A stretch of DNA of 64,000 bases, taken from positions 1 to 64,000 of the forward strand of contig NZ_JAUYVM010000017.1 of assembly GCF_030689305.1 (NCBI RefSeq). Direction: 5' to 3'. Below the pieces are notes generated by a model. That model made no database searches, had not been told where the DNA came from, and was given only the letters and a program-made list of their open reading frames with translations. Source of the stretch: Vibrio penaeicida (lineage in GTDB: Bacteria; Pseudomonadota; Gammaproteobacteria; Enterobacterales; Vibrionaceae). Positions 1 to 8,665 of this stretch are shown in pieces. The stretch's first letter is position 1. Each line of letters opens with the position of its first letter. Position numbers and translations under genes: made by a program.

Positions 1-262
1 CATCATCGTATTGGTCACTCAGTTCATTGAAACCTAAATTGTTTCCGAAGAAACTATTTGGATTATCATCAACGAGTACCCACACAGATTGATAGGTCTA
101 TATTGTTAAAGAGCTTTTTCTAACTGACTAGGCGCTCTGCGTCTTGCCGTTAGGGGTGCGAATAATACGCTCCCATTTTTGAGAGTCAAGAATTTTTTCA
201 AACTTTCTTTTTCTCTCTTTACCAACTCGTCGTGTGACTTCCGTCTCACTCCGTGTCGGTGA
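1..262 (-). other. 5' leader of an rRNA operon (16S lies beyond the left edge)
   Basis: Read on the minus strand this is an rrn leader transcribed out of the window to the left. It contains a boxA antitermination element, GCTCTTTAACAA at 114-103, followed by the conserved AATCTGTGTGGG stretch that follows boxA in enterobacterial and vibrio rrn leaders. No mature 16S sequence is visible. The position next to murI and btuB matches E. coli rrnB. Confidence 0.85.
158..189 (-). promoter_or_regulatory. rrn P2-type promoter
   Basis: Minus strand: -35 TTGACT (189-184), 16-bp spacer, -10 TATTAT (167-162), followed by TCGCACCCC. This resembles E. coli rrnB P2 (TTGACT, TATTAT, GCACACCCC). It lies about 105 bp downstream of P1. 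Confidence 0.85.
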
Positions 263-296
263 GGCGGCATTATAGGGAGATCAGAATGGATGACAA
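261..296 (-). promoter_or_regulatory. rrn P1-type promoter
   Basis: Minus strand: -35 TTGTCA (296-291), 16-bp spacer, -10 TATAAT (274-269), then a GC-rich discriminator GCCGCCTC and CACCGACACGG. The arrangement closely follows E. coli rrnB P1, including the TCCC before the -10. The upstream 297-360 is very AT-rich and would fit an UP element. The GC-rich discriminator is the known basis of stringent control by ppGpp/DksA. Confidence 0.88.
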
Positions 297-491
297 GTCT
301 TTTTTCAAAATTAATTTCCAAGTGAATAATTTTCAATCAAAAGTCGAATTATCGAATAAAATTTCAACATTTGAAGGGTATCACAGCAATTGGTTGGAAT
401 TTCATCATGCTTAAACGTAAGATCTGTGTGTCTATTATGTTAATAGCGCTTTGCATCTTATTACTTCACAATTTCAATGTAGTATTCAGAT

Positions 492-932
492 ATGAACTCA
501 AAAAAATCTTATTTATTAGTTATCGCACTGGCAGTATTGGGCGCTGCAGCCTTTTCACAAATTGCAGTACCACCAGCTACCGCTTTTATCATTGGCGTTT
601 TTACTTGCGCGCTTATCTTATCCCTTTCTAACCCTTCTTCAGAGCAAGCAAGTAACGACAAATCAGCTACGACCACTCTTTATGTGGGGAATCTTCCTTA
701 TAAAGCTAACGAGACCCATGTTCGGCAGTTGTTTTCGAAACACGGACAAGTATTCGCTGTTAGGTTAATGAAGGACAAACGTACAGGTAAACGAAGAGGA
801 TTCGGCTTTGTTGTTGTATCAAGGGAAGACACAGACAAAGTCATTCAAGAATTAAATGAACAGGACTATATGGAGAGAACGCTTAAAGTTAGAGTCGCCA
901 ACGACCCTAAACATCCAGAAACGGCTGAATAA
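492..932 (+). CDS. Membrane-anchored RRM RNA-binding protein
   Basis: 146 aa. The N-terminus has two hydrophobic segments (about residues 6-24 and 30-47), a short polar linker, and then one RNA-recognition motif at about 62-138. RNP2 is LYVGNL and RNP1 is RRGFGFVVV, both intact, so single-stranded RNA binding is well supported. The two membrane spans place the RRM at the inner membrane, presumably facing the cytoplasm. Related RRM proteins occur in vibrios, but I know no function for them. The gene is divergent from the rrn promoter, and its last 26 bases overlap the 3' end of convergent murI. No strong ribosome binding site is visible before the chosen ATG. Confidence 0.85.
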   Translation: MNSKKSYLLVIALAVLGAAAFSQIAVPPATAFIIGVFTCALILSLSNPSSEQASNDKSATTTLYVGNLPYKANETHVRQLFSKHGQVFAVRLMKDKRTGKRRGFGFVVVSREDTDKVIQELNEQDYMERTLKVRVANDPKHPETAE

Positions 933-1704
933 CTGTTTCGGAAAAACCCATCTTTTTTAATGTAAAATTAAGTGCATCATCGCCTCGTGGTGGTGCACTA
1001 CAAAAAATCTGATTTAACTGTTTCCTCTCTAACCCCGAGTTTGCTTTCAAAAGAAAAGCGACACGGCGAGCAATAGCGTTACCAGAATCTATCAATACAA
1101 CGTCTTTCAACACTCGACTAATTTCATCTTTCAGAAGTGGGAAATGTGTACACCCTAAGACCGCAACATCTATTTGGTTAATAAGAGGCGAGAGCAAAGC
1201 CGTCATTTCTTTCGGACAAACCATTTCCGATCGTAGTTTTCGCTCGGCCATTTCCACAAGTTTTGTTGAACCTAATAGCTTTACTTCTGTGTCTTTAGCA
1301 AAGTCTTTGATGAGTTCGTGTGTATAGTCACGGGTTATCGTCGCTGGGGTTGCAATAAGGCCGACACCTATTTTGGAGATCAACGATGCTGGTTTTATAG
1401 CGGGAACCACTCCCACAATTGGAATGGATAACGCAGCCCTTAAGTGGGGTAAGACCAATGTACTGGCCGTATTACAGGCGATAACCACTAAGTCGATATC
1501 GTATTCTCGACAATATTGAGTGATCAAGGTTTGAACGCGATACACCAGCGTATCGCCATCCAGCTCTCCATATGGGTATGCCGCATTATCAAAAAGATAG
1601 AGGTACTCCAATTGCGGAAGCAACGCTTTCAGTTCTATGTATACGGAGAGACCTCCAACACCAGAATCAAAAATGAGCACTCTCTTTTCTGTTTTTTTAT
1701 CCAC
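907..1704 (-). CDS. murI: Glutamate racemase
   Basis: 265 aa, usual length for the family. It interconverts L- and D-glutamate in the cytoplasm to supply D-Glu for peptidoglycan. The two catalytic cysteines lie in the ACNTAS and GCTHFP motifs, and the N-terminus has the typical DSGVGGLSV. The start is a GTG at 1704 with only a weak upstream Shine-Dalgarno; no in-frame ATG is close. It sits between an rrn operon and btuB as in E. coli. The 3' end overlaps the convergent RRM gene by 26 bp, so antisense effects on the two mRNA ends are possible. Confidence 0.96.
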   Translation of the reverse strand: MDKKTEKRVLIFDSGVGGLSVYIELKALLPQLEYLYLFDNAAYPYGELDGDTLVYRVQTLITQYCREYDIDLVVIACNTASTLVLPHLRAALSIPIVGVVPAIKPASLISKIGVGLIATPATITRDYTHELIKDFAKDTEVKLLGSTKLVEMAERKLRSEMVCPKEMTALLSPLINQIDVAVLGCTHFPLLKDEISRVLKDVVLIDSGNAIARRVAFLLKANSGLERKQLNQIFCSAPPRGDDALNFTLKKMGFSETVIQPFLDV

Positions 1705-1738
1705 GTTCGTTCATACCCCAATAAAAGCTGGACGTATA

Positions 1739-2428
1739 TTACTGGTAAAGTGACTCCTCGCCAATATTAGCCACATAACGTAAGTGGTGAAATCGCTCGG
1801 TGCACTCGATGGAAATAGACCGCAAGCATAAATTATGGCTAAAACAAGGAGCTGATGTCACTAAAGTGTGAAATTCACCATTCTCTCCGCAGGGATCTAT
1901 TCCGTTAGGTAAGTTAGCGATCAACTCTTTGCTATAACACTCACCACATAGGCTGGAAGGCAATTTGTTCCCATCCACTGTCACTACAATGGTTTCAATG
2001 CCTCTATCCAGTATTTCATTCGCTAATTCTGTACTGGGTGTCCCCATCAACGGAAATACACACTCCCACCCCTCTTTTTCAATATAGCTTTTTCGATATT
2101 CAATGATGCCATTACAAAACATATCGCCAAACGCAACAGCATCTATCTCTAGCTTTGAGTTTTTTAACCCTTTAACTATCGAACTCTGATACACCTCGTT
2201 GGGTGGAAATACTTCTGGAAGTTGAATCGTGACTAACTGCAAATTGGCGAGTGCCGCTTGCATTTTTACAACCGAAATGGGTGTGACTTGAAATGGGACT
2301 TCGCCGTCTACGTGAGTCGTGTACAACCCGACGACTTCATATTGAGGGTCTTCGAGTAGACGAATGAGCGTTAGCGTAGAATCTTTACCTGATGACCAAC
2401 TGATGATGACTTTTTTGGGATTCTTCAT
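1739..2428 (-). CDS. PP-loop ATPase of the Dph6-like (ATP_bind_4) family
   Basis: 229 aa. A PP-loop SSGKDST lies near the N-terminus (about residues 12-18), and the family motif GENGEFHT lies near residue 185; both identify the diphthine-ammonia-ligase-like ATP-pyrophosphatases. Bacteria lack diphthamide, so the substrate here is unknown. Genes of this family occur beside btuB in some bacteria, which suggests a cobalamin or corrinoid link, but that is inference. It lies 42 bp after btuB with an intrinsic terminator in the gap, and 34 bp before murI. No clear Shine-Dalgarno precedes the ATG. Confidence 0.82.
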   Translation of the reverse strand: MKNPKKVIISWSSGKDSTLTLIRLLEDPQYEVVGLYTTHVDGEVPFQVTPISVVKMQAALANLQLVTIQLPEVFPPNEVYQSSIVKGLKNSKLEIDAVAFGDMFCNGIIEYRKSYIEKEGWECVFPLMGTPSTELANEILDRGIETIVVTVDGNKLPSSLCGECYSKELIANLPNGIDPCGENGEFHTLVTSAPCFSHNLCLRSISIECTERFHHLRYVANIGEESLYQ

Positions 2429-2440
2429 GTTGTATATTGT

Positions 2441-2467
2441 AAAAAAACCGCCCGGAGGCGGTTTTTA
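2441..2467 (-). terminator. Intrinsic terminator after btuB
   Basis: Minus strand: GC-rich hairpin CCGCC-tccg-GGCGG followed by a run of T. It falls between btuB and the PP-loop ATPase gene, both on the minus strand. Confidence 0.85.
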
Positions 2468-2470
2468 TTT

Positions 2471-4234
2471 TTAGAATTTGTAATCCAAGTTAATAAAGAA
2501 GCTTCTCTCTTGAGTATTGTAGCCCTTTGCCAAAACATAATTTTGGTCGAACAGGTTTGCAATTCGGCCTCGAGCTGTCAACTGTTCAGTAACAAAGTAA
2601 CTTGCAGCCACATCGACTAAAGAGTAAGCACCTAATTCAGTCTTACCGTCATTATCTACGCGTTTACCCTGATAAAGGTAACTGATATCTGCTTGCCATT
2701 CGTCAGCAACATACGTTACGTTCCATTTTGCACTTTGCTTTGCACGGCGACTCAATTGAACATCATTGACTTTATCTTTTGGATCCATGAAATCTAAGCT
2801 TACTTCATGGGAGAATGCGCCAGTTTCAAATAAACCAGATAATTCAACACCTTTTATTTCAGCTTCACCCACATTTTTCGCTGGCCAACCAATTAACATA
2901 TCTTTTATCTTGTTTTGATAGGCAGCTACACGCCAGTCAATCCAGCTTTGGCGACCTTCTAATGCCAATTCGTAATTTGTTGATTTTTCGGGTTTGAGGT
3001 CAGGATTACCTGAACCTGGCCAATATAGGTTATTAAATGTTGGGGCTTTAAAAGCTGTACCTGCATTTGCAGTTACGCGGTGGTTATCTGTAACTTTATA
3101 GCCCAGACCTACCTGCCATGTAGAGTTTTTTCCATAACGCTGGTTATCATCTCCACGTAACGCAAGCTCAGCTTGAAACGCTTGATTGTCAAAAAAACCA
3201 CTCACATATGCAGACTTGTTGGTGCGAGAGGTCTCCGCATATTCAGTGGAAGTTTCTGATACATCATCTTTGTACCAATCTACACCAGCGCCAATTGAAA
3301 ACTCTGAATTAACCAAATATAGGTTTGTGAAAGCAACTGATTGGCTGTCTGTTTGGTACGTACCATTAGATGAAGGGAAATAGCTTGAGTCTTGGGCTTT
3401 ACTCACTGCTAGTTTACTTGAAAGGTTTTCACCATCGTAGTTAGCACTACCAACAAGGCTATATAGCTGCTGACTCTTTTCTGAATCTGCTGGGTCATAT
3501 TCTACTTCTCCATCCGAATAGGTAGAATTAAATTTAAATTCAACTTCATCATTCAATTCATGGCTTATAGATGCTGCGAATTCGGCAACTTTGTGCCCAT
3601 CAGCATCCTCATTACCTGATGAACTTTGAACACTAAAGCCTTCTGTTTCAGCAAACTTCACCGCAAATGAGCCACTTGTACTTTCGCTTAGCTCTCCAGC
3701 CACTGCTAAGCTCGCTTTTTGGTAATTATTTGATCCAAAACCTAAGCTTGCTTTCGCTTCTGCAGTTGATGTATCGGTAATAATGTTAATTACACCACCT
3801 ATTGCATCTGAACCGTAAAGAGCTGCTCGAGGCCCTCTTACAAACTCAATACGCTGCACACCAACCAAAGGAATCGCCGATATATTAGCACCACCAGAAG
3901 TAGCGCTTGCGGTTTTGACACCATCAATTAATACCAAAACATGGTCAGATGATGTACCACGAACAAAAATACTTTGAGTCTGACCATAGCCACCATTACT
4001 AGAAACCTGTACTCCAGGTAATCTACGTAATACTTCAAATAGGTCATTTGCCTGAATTGCTTCTATTTCAGCTTTAGTTATTACCACTACCGGAAGCGTT
4101 GTACTCTGAGTACTTTGCTCAAATCGGTTCGCTGTCACTACGAGAGTTTCGGTATCTGCCGCTTCTTGAGCTACAGAAATGGAGGCGTGTGTAAGCAGCG
4201 ACGCTACTGTGGTCGCTAGAAGAGTTTTTTTCAT
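2471..4234 (-). CDS. btuB: TonB-dependent vitamin B12 outer-membrane receptor
   Basis: About 587 aa. A signal peptide (about residues 1-22) ends at SVAQ, followed by a TonB box (ETLVVTA), a plug domain with the ITDTSTAEAK region, and a long beta barrel ending in the aromatic terminus NLDYKF expected for BAM-dependent insertion. It imports cobalamins with TonB/ExbBD and the BtuCDF system. The second of two close ATGs (4234) is preferred because AGGA lies 7 nt before it. The cobalamin riboswitch upstream confirms the substrate. Locus trmA-btuB-murI-rrn is as in E. coli. Confidence 0.95.
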   Translation of the reverse strand: MKKTLLATTVASLLTHASISVAQEAADTETLVVTANRFEQSTQSTTLPVVVITKAEIEAIQANDLFEVLRRLPGVQVSSNGGYGQTQSIFVRGTSSDHVLVLIDGVKTASATSGGANISAIPLVGVQRIEFVRGPRAALYGSDAIGGVINIITDTSTAEAKASLGFGSNNYQKASLAVAGELSESTSGSFAVKFAETEGFSVQSSSGNEDADGHKVAEFAASISHELNDEVEFKFNSTYSDGEVEYDPADSEKSQQLYSLVGSANYDGENLSSKLAVSKAQDSSYFPSSNGTYQTDSQSVAFTNLYLVNSEFSIGAGVDWYKDDVSETSTEYAETSRTNKSAYVSGFFDNQAFQAELALRGDDNQRYGKNSTWQVGLGYKVTDNHRVTANAGTAFKAPTFNNLYWPGSGNPDLKPEKSTNYELALEGRQSWIDWRVAAYQNKIKDMLIGWPAKNVGEAEIKGVELSGLFETGAFSHEVSLDFMDPKDKVNDVQLSRRAKQSAKWNVTYVADEWQADISYLYQGKRVDNDGKTELGAYSLVDVAASYFVTEQLTARGRIANLFDQNYVLAKGYNTQERSFFINLDYKF

Positions 4235-4309
4235 TGTCATTTCCTAAATCGCGAGAATCCTTCTAAGACCAAGCAGTACGTTTCAACACTGCTAATATCC
4301 GCTTGGCTC

Positions 4310-4525
4310 TTATTGCTGGCAGGTATTCGGACTTAAGAGCTCACCCAAACCTATAGGAACACTAATTCCATACAGATTCTGATACCTAGCACCTCACTTC
4401 CCACTTACAGACAGTAAGCAGTGTTTGGATTTATTCCGAGGTGTTCGTTCTCTTTTACCGCTGCGCGTCAGTTCTGGATTTCCACCAGATTCCCTTTTCA
4501 GTCAAAAATTGACCACCAGCTTGGG
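4310..4525 (-). promoter_or_regulatory. Cobalamin riboswitch of btuB
   Basis: Minus strand. The B12 box region reads CCGAATACCTGCCAGC (about 4330-4315). The upstream core has AAGGGAATCTGGTG and GAAATCCAGAACTGACGCGC, typical of the class (Rfam Cobalamin). A closing P1 can form from GCTGG (about 4519-4515) with CCAGC (about 4319-4315). Downstream, GCAGT and ACTGC around 4290-4270 can form an expression-platform hairpin ahead of the btuB Shine-Dalgarno, so translational control by adenosylcobalamin is likely. Confidence 0.93.
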
Positions 4526-4735
4526 CGAGGATACTAGTTCGCATTCTTATGGATGTCTAGACGTATTTCTTCTAACCTATTATCACTCTCGTCAATAGAA
4601 CAAACATTCATCAAATTGATGGCGTTAATAGTAATGAGGTAATCTCACAGACCAACCAGAAAGACAAAGCTGGACAAATAAAGTGGATTGAATAAAATCT
4701 GCGCTCCCTGTACCTAAGCAATAAGGCATGACTCC

Positions 4736-5845
4736 ATGGCATCACTTGATGTAAACCCAGAGCATTATCAAGCACAACTTGCTGAGAAAACCCAGCGCCT
4801 AACTGAGATGTTTGCTCCTTTCAATGCACCAGAACTGGAAGTGCATGAGTCTCCGGAGCAGCACTACCGCATGAGAGCGGAATTTCGAGTTTGGCACGAA
4901 GGTGAAGAGCTCTACTACATCATGTTCAACCAAGAGACACGTGAAAAATACCGTGTGGATGCGTTCCCTGCCGCAAGTCGTTTAATCAATGATCTTATGC
5001 CCTTATTGATCGACGCGATGAAAGATAACGATACGTTGCGCCGAAAGCTGTTCCAGGTGGACTTTTTATCCACACTCAGCGGCGAAATCTTGGTGTCTTT
5101 GCTTTATCACCGTCAATTAGATGAAGACTGGATTTCGCAGGCAAAAGCCCTAAAACAACGGCTCAATGATGAAGGGTTCAATCTCAACTTAATTGGTCGA
5201 GCTCGAAAAATGAAAATCGTGCTCGATAAAGATTACGTTATCGAGAAGCTGAACGTGAATGGCGATACTTATGTGTATCAGCAGGTAGAAAATAGCTTTA
5301 CGCAGCCTAATGGGATCGTTGCTCAGAAAATGTTGGAGTGGGCAGTTGATTGCACCCAAGAGAGTGCAGGGGATCTTCTAGAGCTTTACTGCGGAAACGG
5401 AAACTTCTCGTTGGCGCTGGCACAGAATTTCGAGCGCGTTTTGGCAACAGAGTTAGCTAAACCTTCTGTCGATTCTGCACAATTTAATATTGAAGTGAAC
5501 AACATCAACAACGTACAAATTGTCCGGATGTCAGCGGAAGAATTTACAGAAGCAATGGAAGGCAAGCGAGAGTTTCGCCGTCTGAAGCAACAGAATGTCG
5601 ATCTGACAAGCTATAACTGCAACACCATCTTTGTTGACCCTCCTCGTGCTGGCATGGATATCGACACATGTAAAATGGTTCAAGGGTACGAACGCATTAT
5701 GTACATTTCTTGTAATCCAGAAACATTGAAAGATAACTTAGATATTTTGAGTGAAACTCACCATATCACTCGCTTTGCATTATTCGATCAATTCCCATAT
5801 ACCCATCATATGGAAGCGGGTGTTTTCTTAGAAAAAAAAGCATAA
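4736..5845 (+). CDS. trmA: tRNA (uracil-5-)-methyltransferase, m5U54
   Basis: 369 aa, standard length. SAM-dependent methylation of U54 in the T-loop of tRNA (and tmRNA). Visible motifs are the SAM-binding ELYCGNGNFSLALAQ, the DPPRAG motif and the catalytic cysteine in YISCNPETL. It is divergent from btuB. A strong bidirectional terminator follows immediately and also closes the yijD/fabR unit. Confidence 0.97.
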   Translation: MASLDVNPEHYQAQLAEKTQRLTEMFAPFNAPELEVHESPEQHYRMRAEFRVWHEGEELYYIMFNQETREKYRVDAFPAASRLINDLMPLLIDAMKDNDTLRRKLFQVDFLSTLSGEILVSLLYHRQLDEDWISQAKALKQRLNDEGFNLNLIGRARKMKIVLDKDYVIEKLNVNGDTYVYQQVENSFTQPNGIVAQKMLEWAVDCTQESAGDLLELYCGNGNFSLALAQNFERVLATELAKPSVDSAQFNIEVNNINNVQIVRMSAEEFTEAMEGKREFRRLKQQNVDLTSYNCNTIFVDPPRAGMDIDTCKMVQGYERIMYISCNPETLKDNLDILSETHHITRFALFDQFPYTHHMEAGVFLEKKA

Positions 5846-5847
5846 AC

Positions 5848-5878
5848 AAAAAAACCGCTCATATGAGCGGTTTTTTTA
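5848..5878 (+). terminator. Bidirectional intrinsic terminator, trmA / yijD
   Basis: Perfect hairpin AACCGCTC-atat-GAGCGGTT flanked by A and T runs on both sides, between convergent genes. Confidence 0.92.
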
Positions 5879-5894
5879 GCTAGAATTTGGTGTT

Positions 5895-6266
5895 CTACTG
5901 AGGTTTCGCGATATACCCAAGCTTCTTACCGACCCAAACTAGGAGAAGCAGCGTCACTATAATCGAGAAGAAATTTGATCCTGACTCTGGGTGCTGCGCC
6001 CCTAAGAACGCCGAATAACCAAACGCCCCAACAAAGAAACATGCTAAAGCAACCATAGGGATTTCTTCAGAAACAGGGTGGCGTAGATATTCTTGATACA
6101 GATTCTGAACTGCCAATACCAATGCTATCAATGGAAACACTGAGAAAGCCACTTCACTGACTGTCAATGCTGACAACAGGGCATTACCACACATACCCGC
6201 GATTAGAGCTAAGAGGAGAGTTTTCTTTTCTGACCCTTGGTCAGCGATAGGAGCTTCATTCGACAT
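5895..6266 (-). CDS. yijD: Inner-membrane protein YijD (DUF1422)
   Basis: 123 aa with about four hydrophobic segments (near residues 14-32, 36-52, 66-86 and 98-115). Family DUF1422, function unknown. Its first 11 bases overlap the end of fabR, and the fabR-yijD pair is conserved in enterobacteria and vibrios, so translational coupling and a membrane-lipid-related role are plausible. Only the orthology is firm. Confidence 0.88.
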   Translation of the reverse strand: MSNEAPIADQGSEKKTLLLALIAGMCGNALLSALTVSEVAFSVFPLIALVLAVQNLYQEYLRHPVSEEIPMVALACFFVGAFGYSAFLGAQHPESGSNFFSIIVTLLLLVWVGKKLGYIAKPQ

Positions 6267-6924
6267 TGCTTTGTCCTGCCTTATTCTTCTTTAGTTCATT
6301 TTCTTTTCGGTACACATGGGCACCTTTTGCAATCATTCTGAGCTGGGTTATCAAGCGATTCGCCAGTTCAGTTCGTTCATCTTTTTCTAAATCTAGAGCT
6401 TCTGCACCAGAGCTAAAAACCAGTGTGACAGATGCTTCGGCCTGAGTGAAAGCGCCTTCTCTAGATACACCATTGATTACTAAATATTCAGTAAGTTCCG
6501 CAACAAAGTGCTGAATTTCTCGAGCAACAGCTGCACGAAACTCAGACGATGTCCCCGAACGTTCTCGTAACAACAACCGAAAAACGTTTGGGCTGCTCTC
6601 GATAAACTCCATAAACGTGTCTACCGATGTTTTAATCACACTGCCTTCTTTGGCAATACGCTGCCTAGCTTGGCGCATTAATTGACGGAGCAGTAAACCG
6701 CCTTCGTCGACCATCGTCAATCCAAGCTCATCCATGTCTTTAAAGTGACGATAGAAAGACGTCGGAGCGATACCCGCCTCTCTTGCCACTTCACGTAAGC
6801 TTAGATTAGAAAAACTGCGATCGGCACTTAACTGACTAAAAGCGGCATCGATTACTGAACGTCGGGTTTTTTCCTTTTGTTGAGCTCGGATACCCAAACT
6901 CTTTTTTATATTCTCGTTTGTCAT
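6256..6924 (-). CDS. fabR: TetR-family repressor of unsaturated fatty acid synthesis
   Basis: 222 aa. The TetR helix-turn-helix (about residues 20-65) contains LSLREVAREAGIAPTSFYRH, nearly identical to E. coli FabR, and the ligand domain keeps the RQARQRIAK region. FabR represses fabA/fabB in response to the saturated/unsaturated acyl pool. It has a longer N-terminus than the E. coli protein by about nine residues. It is divergent from sthA across 271 bp and overlaps yijD downstream. Confidence 0.93.
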   Translation of the reverse strand: MTNENIKKSLGIRAQQKEKTRRSVIDAAFSQLSADRSFSNLSLREVAREAGIAPTSFYRHFKDMDELGLTMVDEGGLLLRQLMRQARQRIAKEGSVIKTSVDTFMEFIESSPNVFRLLLRERSGTSSEFRAAVAREIQHFVAELTEYLVINGVSREGAFTQAEASVTLVFSSGAEALDLEKDERTELANRLITQLRMIAKGAHVYRKENELKKNKAGQSNVE

Positions 6925-7195
6925 TCTTAACTACGCTTTATAGAGAAACTGACCTAACAGGCAAGCCTTACTATACCGTGAATGCAGTAAGAGTCTATGA
7001 GACAACCGCGGATACTTTACGGATTTTTCGCGGAAATGCTCGCCTGTTACTTGAAGTTACTGATGACTTCACAAATTCTGATTGAAACACAACGTGATCC
7101 TCACCACTGTCTACTGGTGAGACCATTTACCTGTAAAATGAAGTCGTTAAAATATCGCTACAGCAATGTTAACTATCATTACAAAAGGCAAATAT

Positions 7196-8593
7196 ATGAC
7201 CTCAACGCACTTCGATGCAATAGTAATAGGCAGTGGTCCTGGTGGTGAAGGGGCTGCAATGGGCTTAACAAAATCGGGGTTAAACGTTGCAATCATTGAG
7301 CGGGAGAGCAGTGTTGGTGGGGGGTGCACTCATTGGGGTACCATACCTTCTAAAGCACTGAGACATGCGGTTAGCCGCATCATAGAATTCAATAATAATC
7401 CTCTCTTCTGCCACAATAATTCCAGCCTCCACTCTACGTTTTCCAATATTCTTGGTCACGCAAAAAGCGTTATCGACAAACAAACTCGCCTAAGACAAGG
7501 CTTTTACGATAGAAATGAGTGTTCTCTGATTTTTGGTGAAGCTCGATTCATCGCCAGCAATACGATAGAAGTGCTTCAACCTGATGGCACTGTGGAACAA
7601 TACACCGCAGATAAGTTTGTCATCGCAACTGGCTCTCGCCCATACAGGCCAGCCGATGTTGACTTCACTCATGACCGTATATATGACAGCGATTCAATTT
7701 TGTCGCTAGAGCACGACCCACGCCACATCATTATTTATGGTGCAGGTGTCATCGGCTGTGAGTACGCTTCAATTTTCCGTGGGCTCGGTGTAAAAACCGA
7801 CCTCATCAACACACGCGACAGGCTGCTATCTTTCCTAGATAACGAAACCTCCGATGCACTGTCTTATCACTTTTGGAATAGCGGTGTCATTATTCGCAAT
7901 GATGAAACTTATGAGCGAATTGAAGCCTCCGATGAAGGTGTTGTGATTCATTTAGAATCGGGTAAAAAAATGCGAGCAGACTGTATCCTGTACGCCAATG
8001 GACGAACAGGTAATACGGATAAGTTGAAGTTAGAGAATGTGGGTCTAACCCCTGACTCTCGTGGTCAGCTCAGCGTGAACACCAATTACCAAACCGATGT
8101 AGAACACATTTATGCTGTTGGTGATGTAATTGGTTACCCAAGTCTTGCTAGTGCAGCATACGACCAGGGTCGATTTGTTGCTCAGGCCATCACGAAAGGT
8201 CAGGCCGATAATCACCTGATTGAAGATATTCCGACGGGTATCTACACCATCCCTGAAATCAGCTCTGTGGGTAAAACCGAGCAAGAACTAACAGCTGCGA
8301 AGATCCCGTATGAAGTGGGTCGTTCGTCATTTAAACATCTTGCAAGGGCGCAAATTGCAGGAAAAGATATTGGCTCTTTAAAAATACTCTTCCACCGTGA
8401 GACAAAAGAAATATTGGGCATTCACTGTTTTGGTGAGCGTGCAGCGGAAATTATCCATATCGGGCAAGCCATCATGGAACAAAAAGGCGAGGCGAACACG
8501 ATCGAGTACTTCGTCAACACTACCTTTAACTACCCGACAATGGCAGAAGCGTACCGAGTCGCGGCATTGAATGGTTTAAACCGTTTGTTCTGA
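7196..8593 (+). CDS. sthA: Soluble pyridine nucleotide transhydrogenase
   Basis: 465 aa from the ATG at 7196, which has AAGG about 8 nt upstream and gives the E. coli length; an in-frame start 30 bases earlier is less likely. FAD flavoprotein that moves reducing equivalents between NADPH and NAD+ in the cytoplasm. The FAD Rossmann motif is IGSGPGGEGAA, the second dinucleotide motif is IYGAGVIGCEYAS, and the C-terminal dimerisation domain is present. The first redox cysteine position is C-T-H-W (GGGCTHWGTIPSKA), so the CxxxxC pair of lipoamide dehydrogenases is absent, as expected for SthA. Confidence 0.96.
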   Translation: MTSTHFDAIVIGSGPGGEGAAMGLTKSGLNVAIIERESSVGGGCTHWGTIPSKALRHAVSRIIEFNNNPLFCHNNSSLHSTFSNILGHAKSVIDKQTRLRQGFYDRNECSLIFGEARFIASNTIEVLQPDGTVEQYTADKFVIATGSRPYRPADVDFTHDRIYDSDSILSLEHDPRHIIIYGAGVIGCEYASIFRGLGVKTDLINTRDRLLSFLDNETSDALSYHFWNSGVIIRNDETYERIEASDEGVVIHLESGKKMRADCILYANGRTGNTDKLKLENVGLTPDSRGQLSVNTNYQTDVEHIYAVGDVIGYPSLASAAYDQGRFVAQAITKGQADNHLIEDIPTGIYTIPEISSVGKTEQELTAAKIPYEVGRSSFKHLARAQIAGKDIGSLKILFHRETKEILGIHCFGERAAEIIHIGQAIMEQKGEANTIEYFVNTTFNYPTMAEAYRVAALNGLNRLF

Positions 8594-8612
8594 TTTCACA
8601 GCTTCAAAGTAA

Positions 8613-8641
8613 GAGGGTCAGCATATGCTGACCCTTTTTTT
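8613..8641 (+). terminator. Intrinsic terminator after sthA
   Basis: Perfect palindrome GGGTCAGCATATGCTGACCC followed by seven T. Confidence 0.92.
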
Positions 8642-8665
8642 GTAAAACAACACTGCACATAAAAA

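Noticed and set aside
371..631. 86-aa reading frame on the plus strand upstream of the RRM gene
   Set aside because: It overlaps the RRM gene in another frame, has no family features, and the RRM frame is clearly the coding one.
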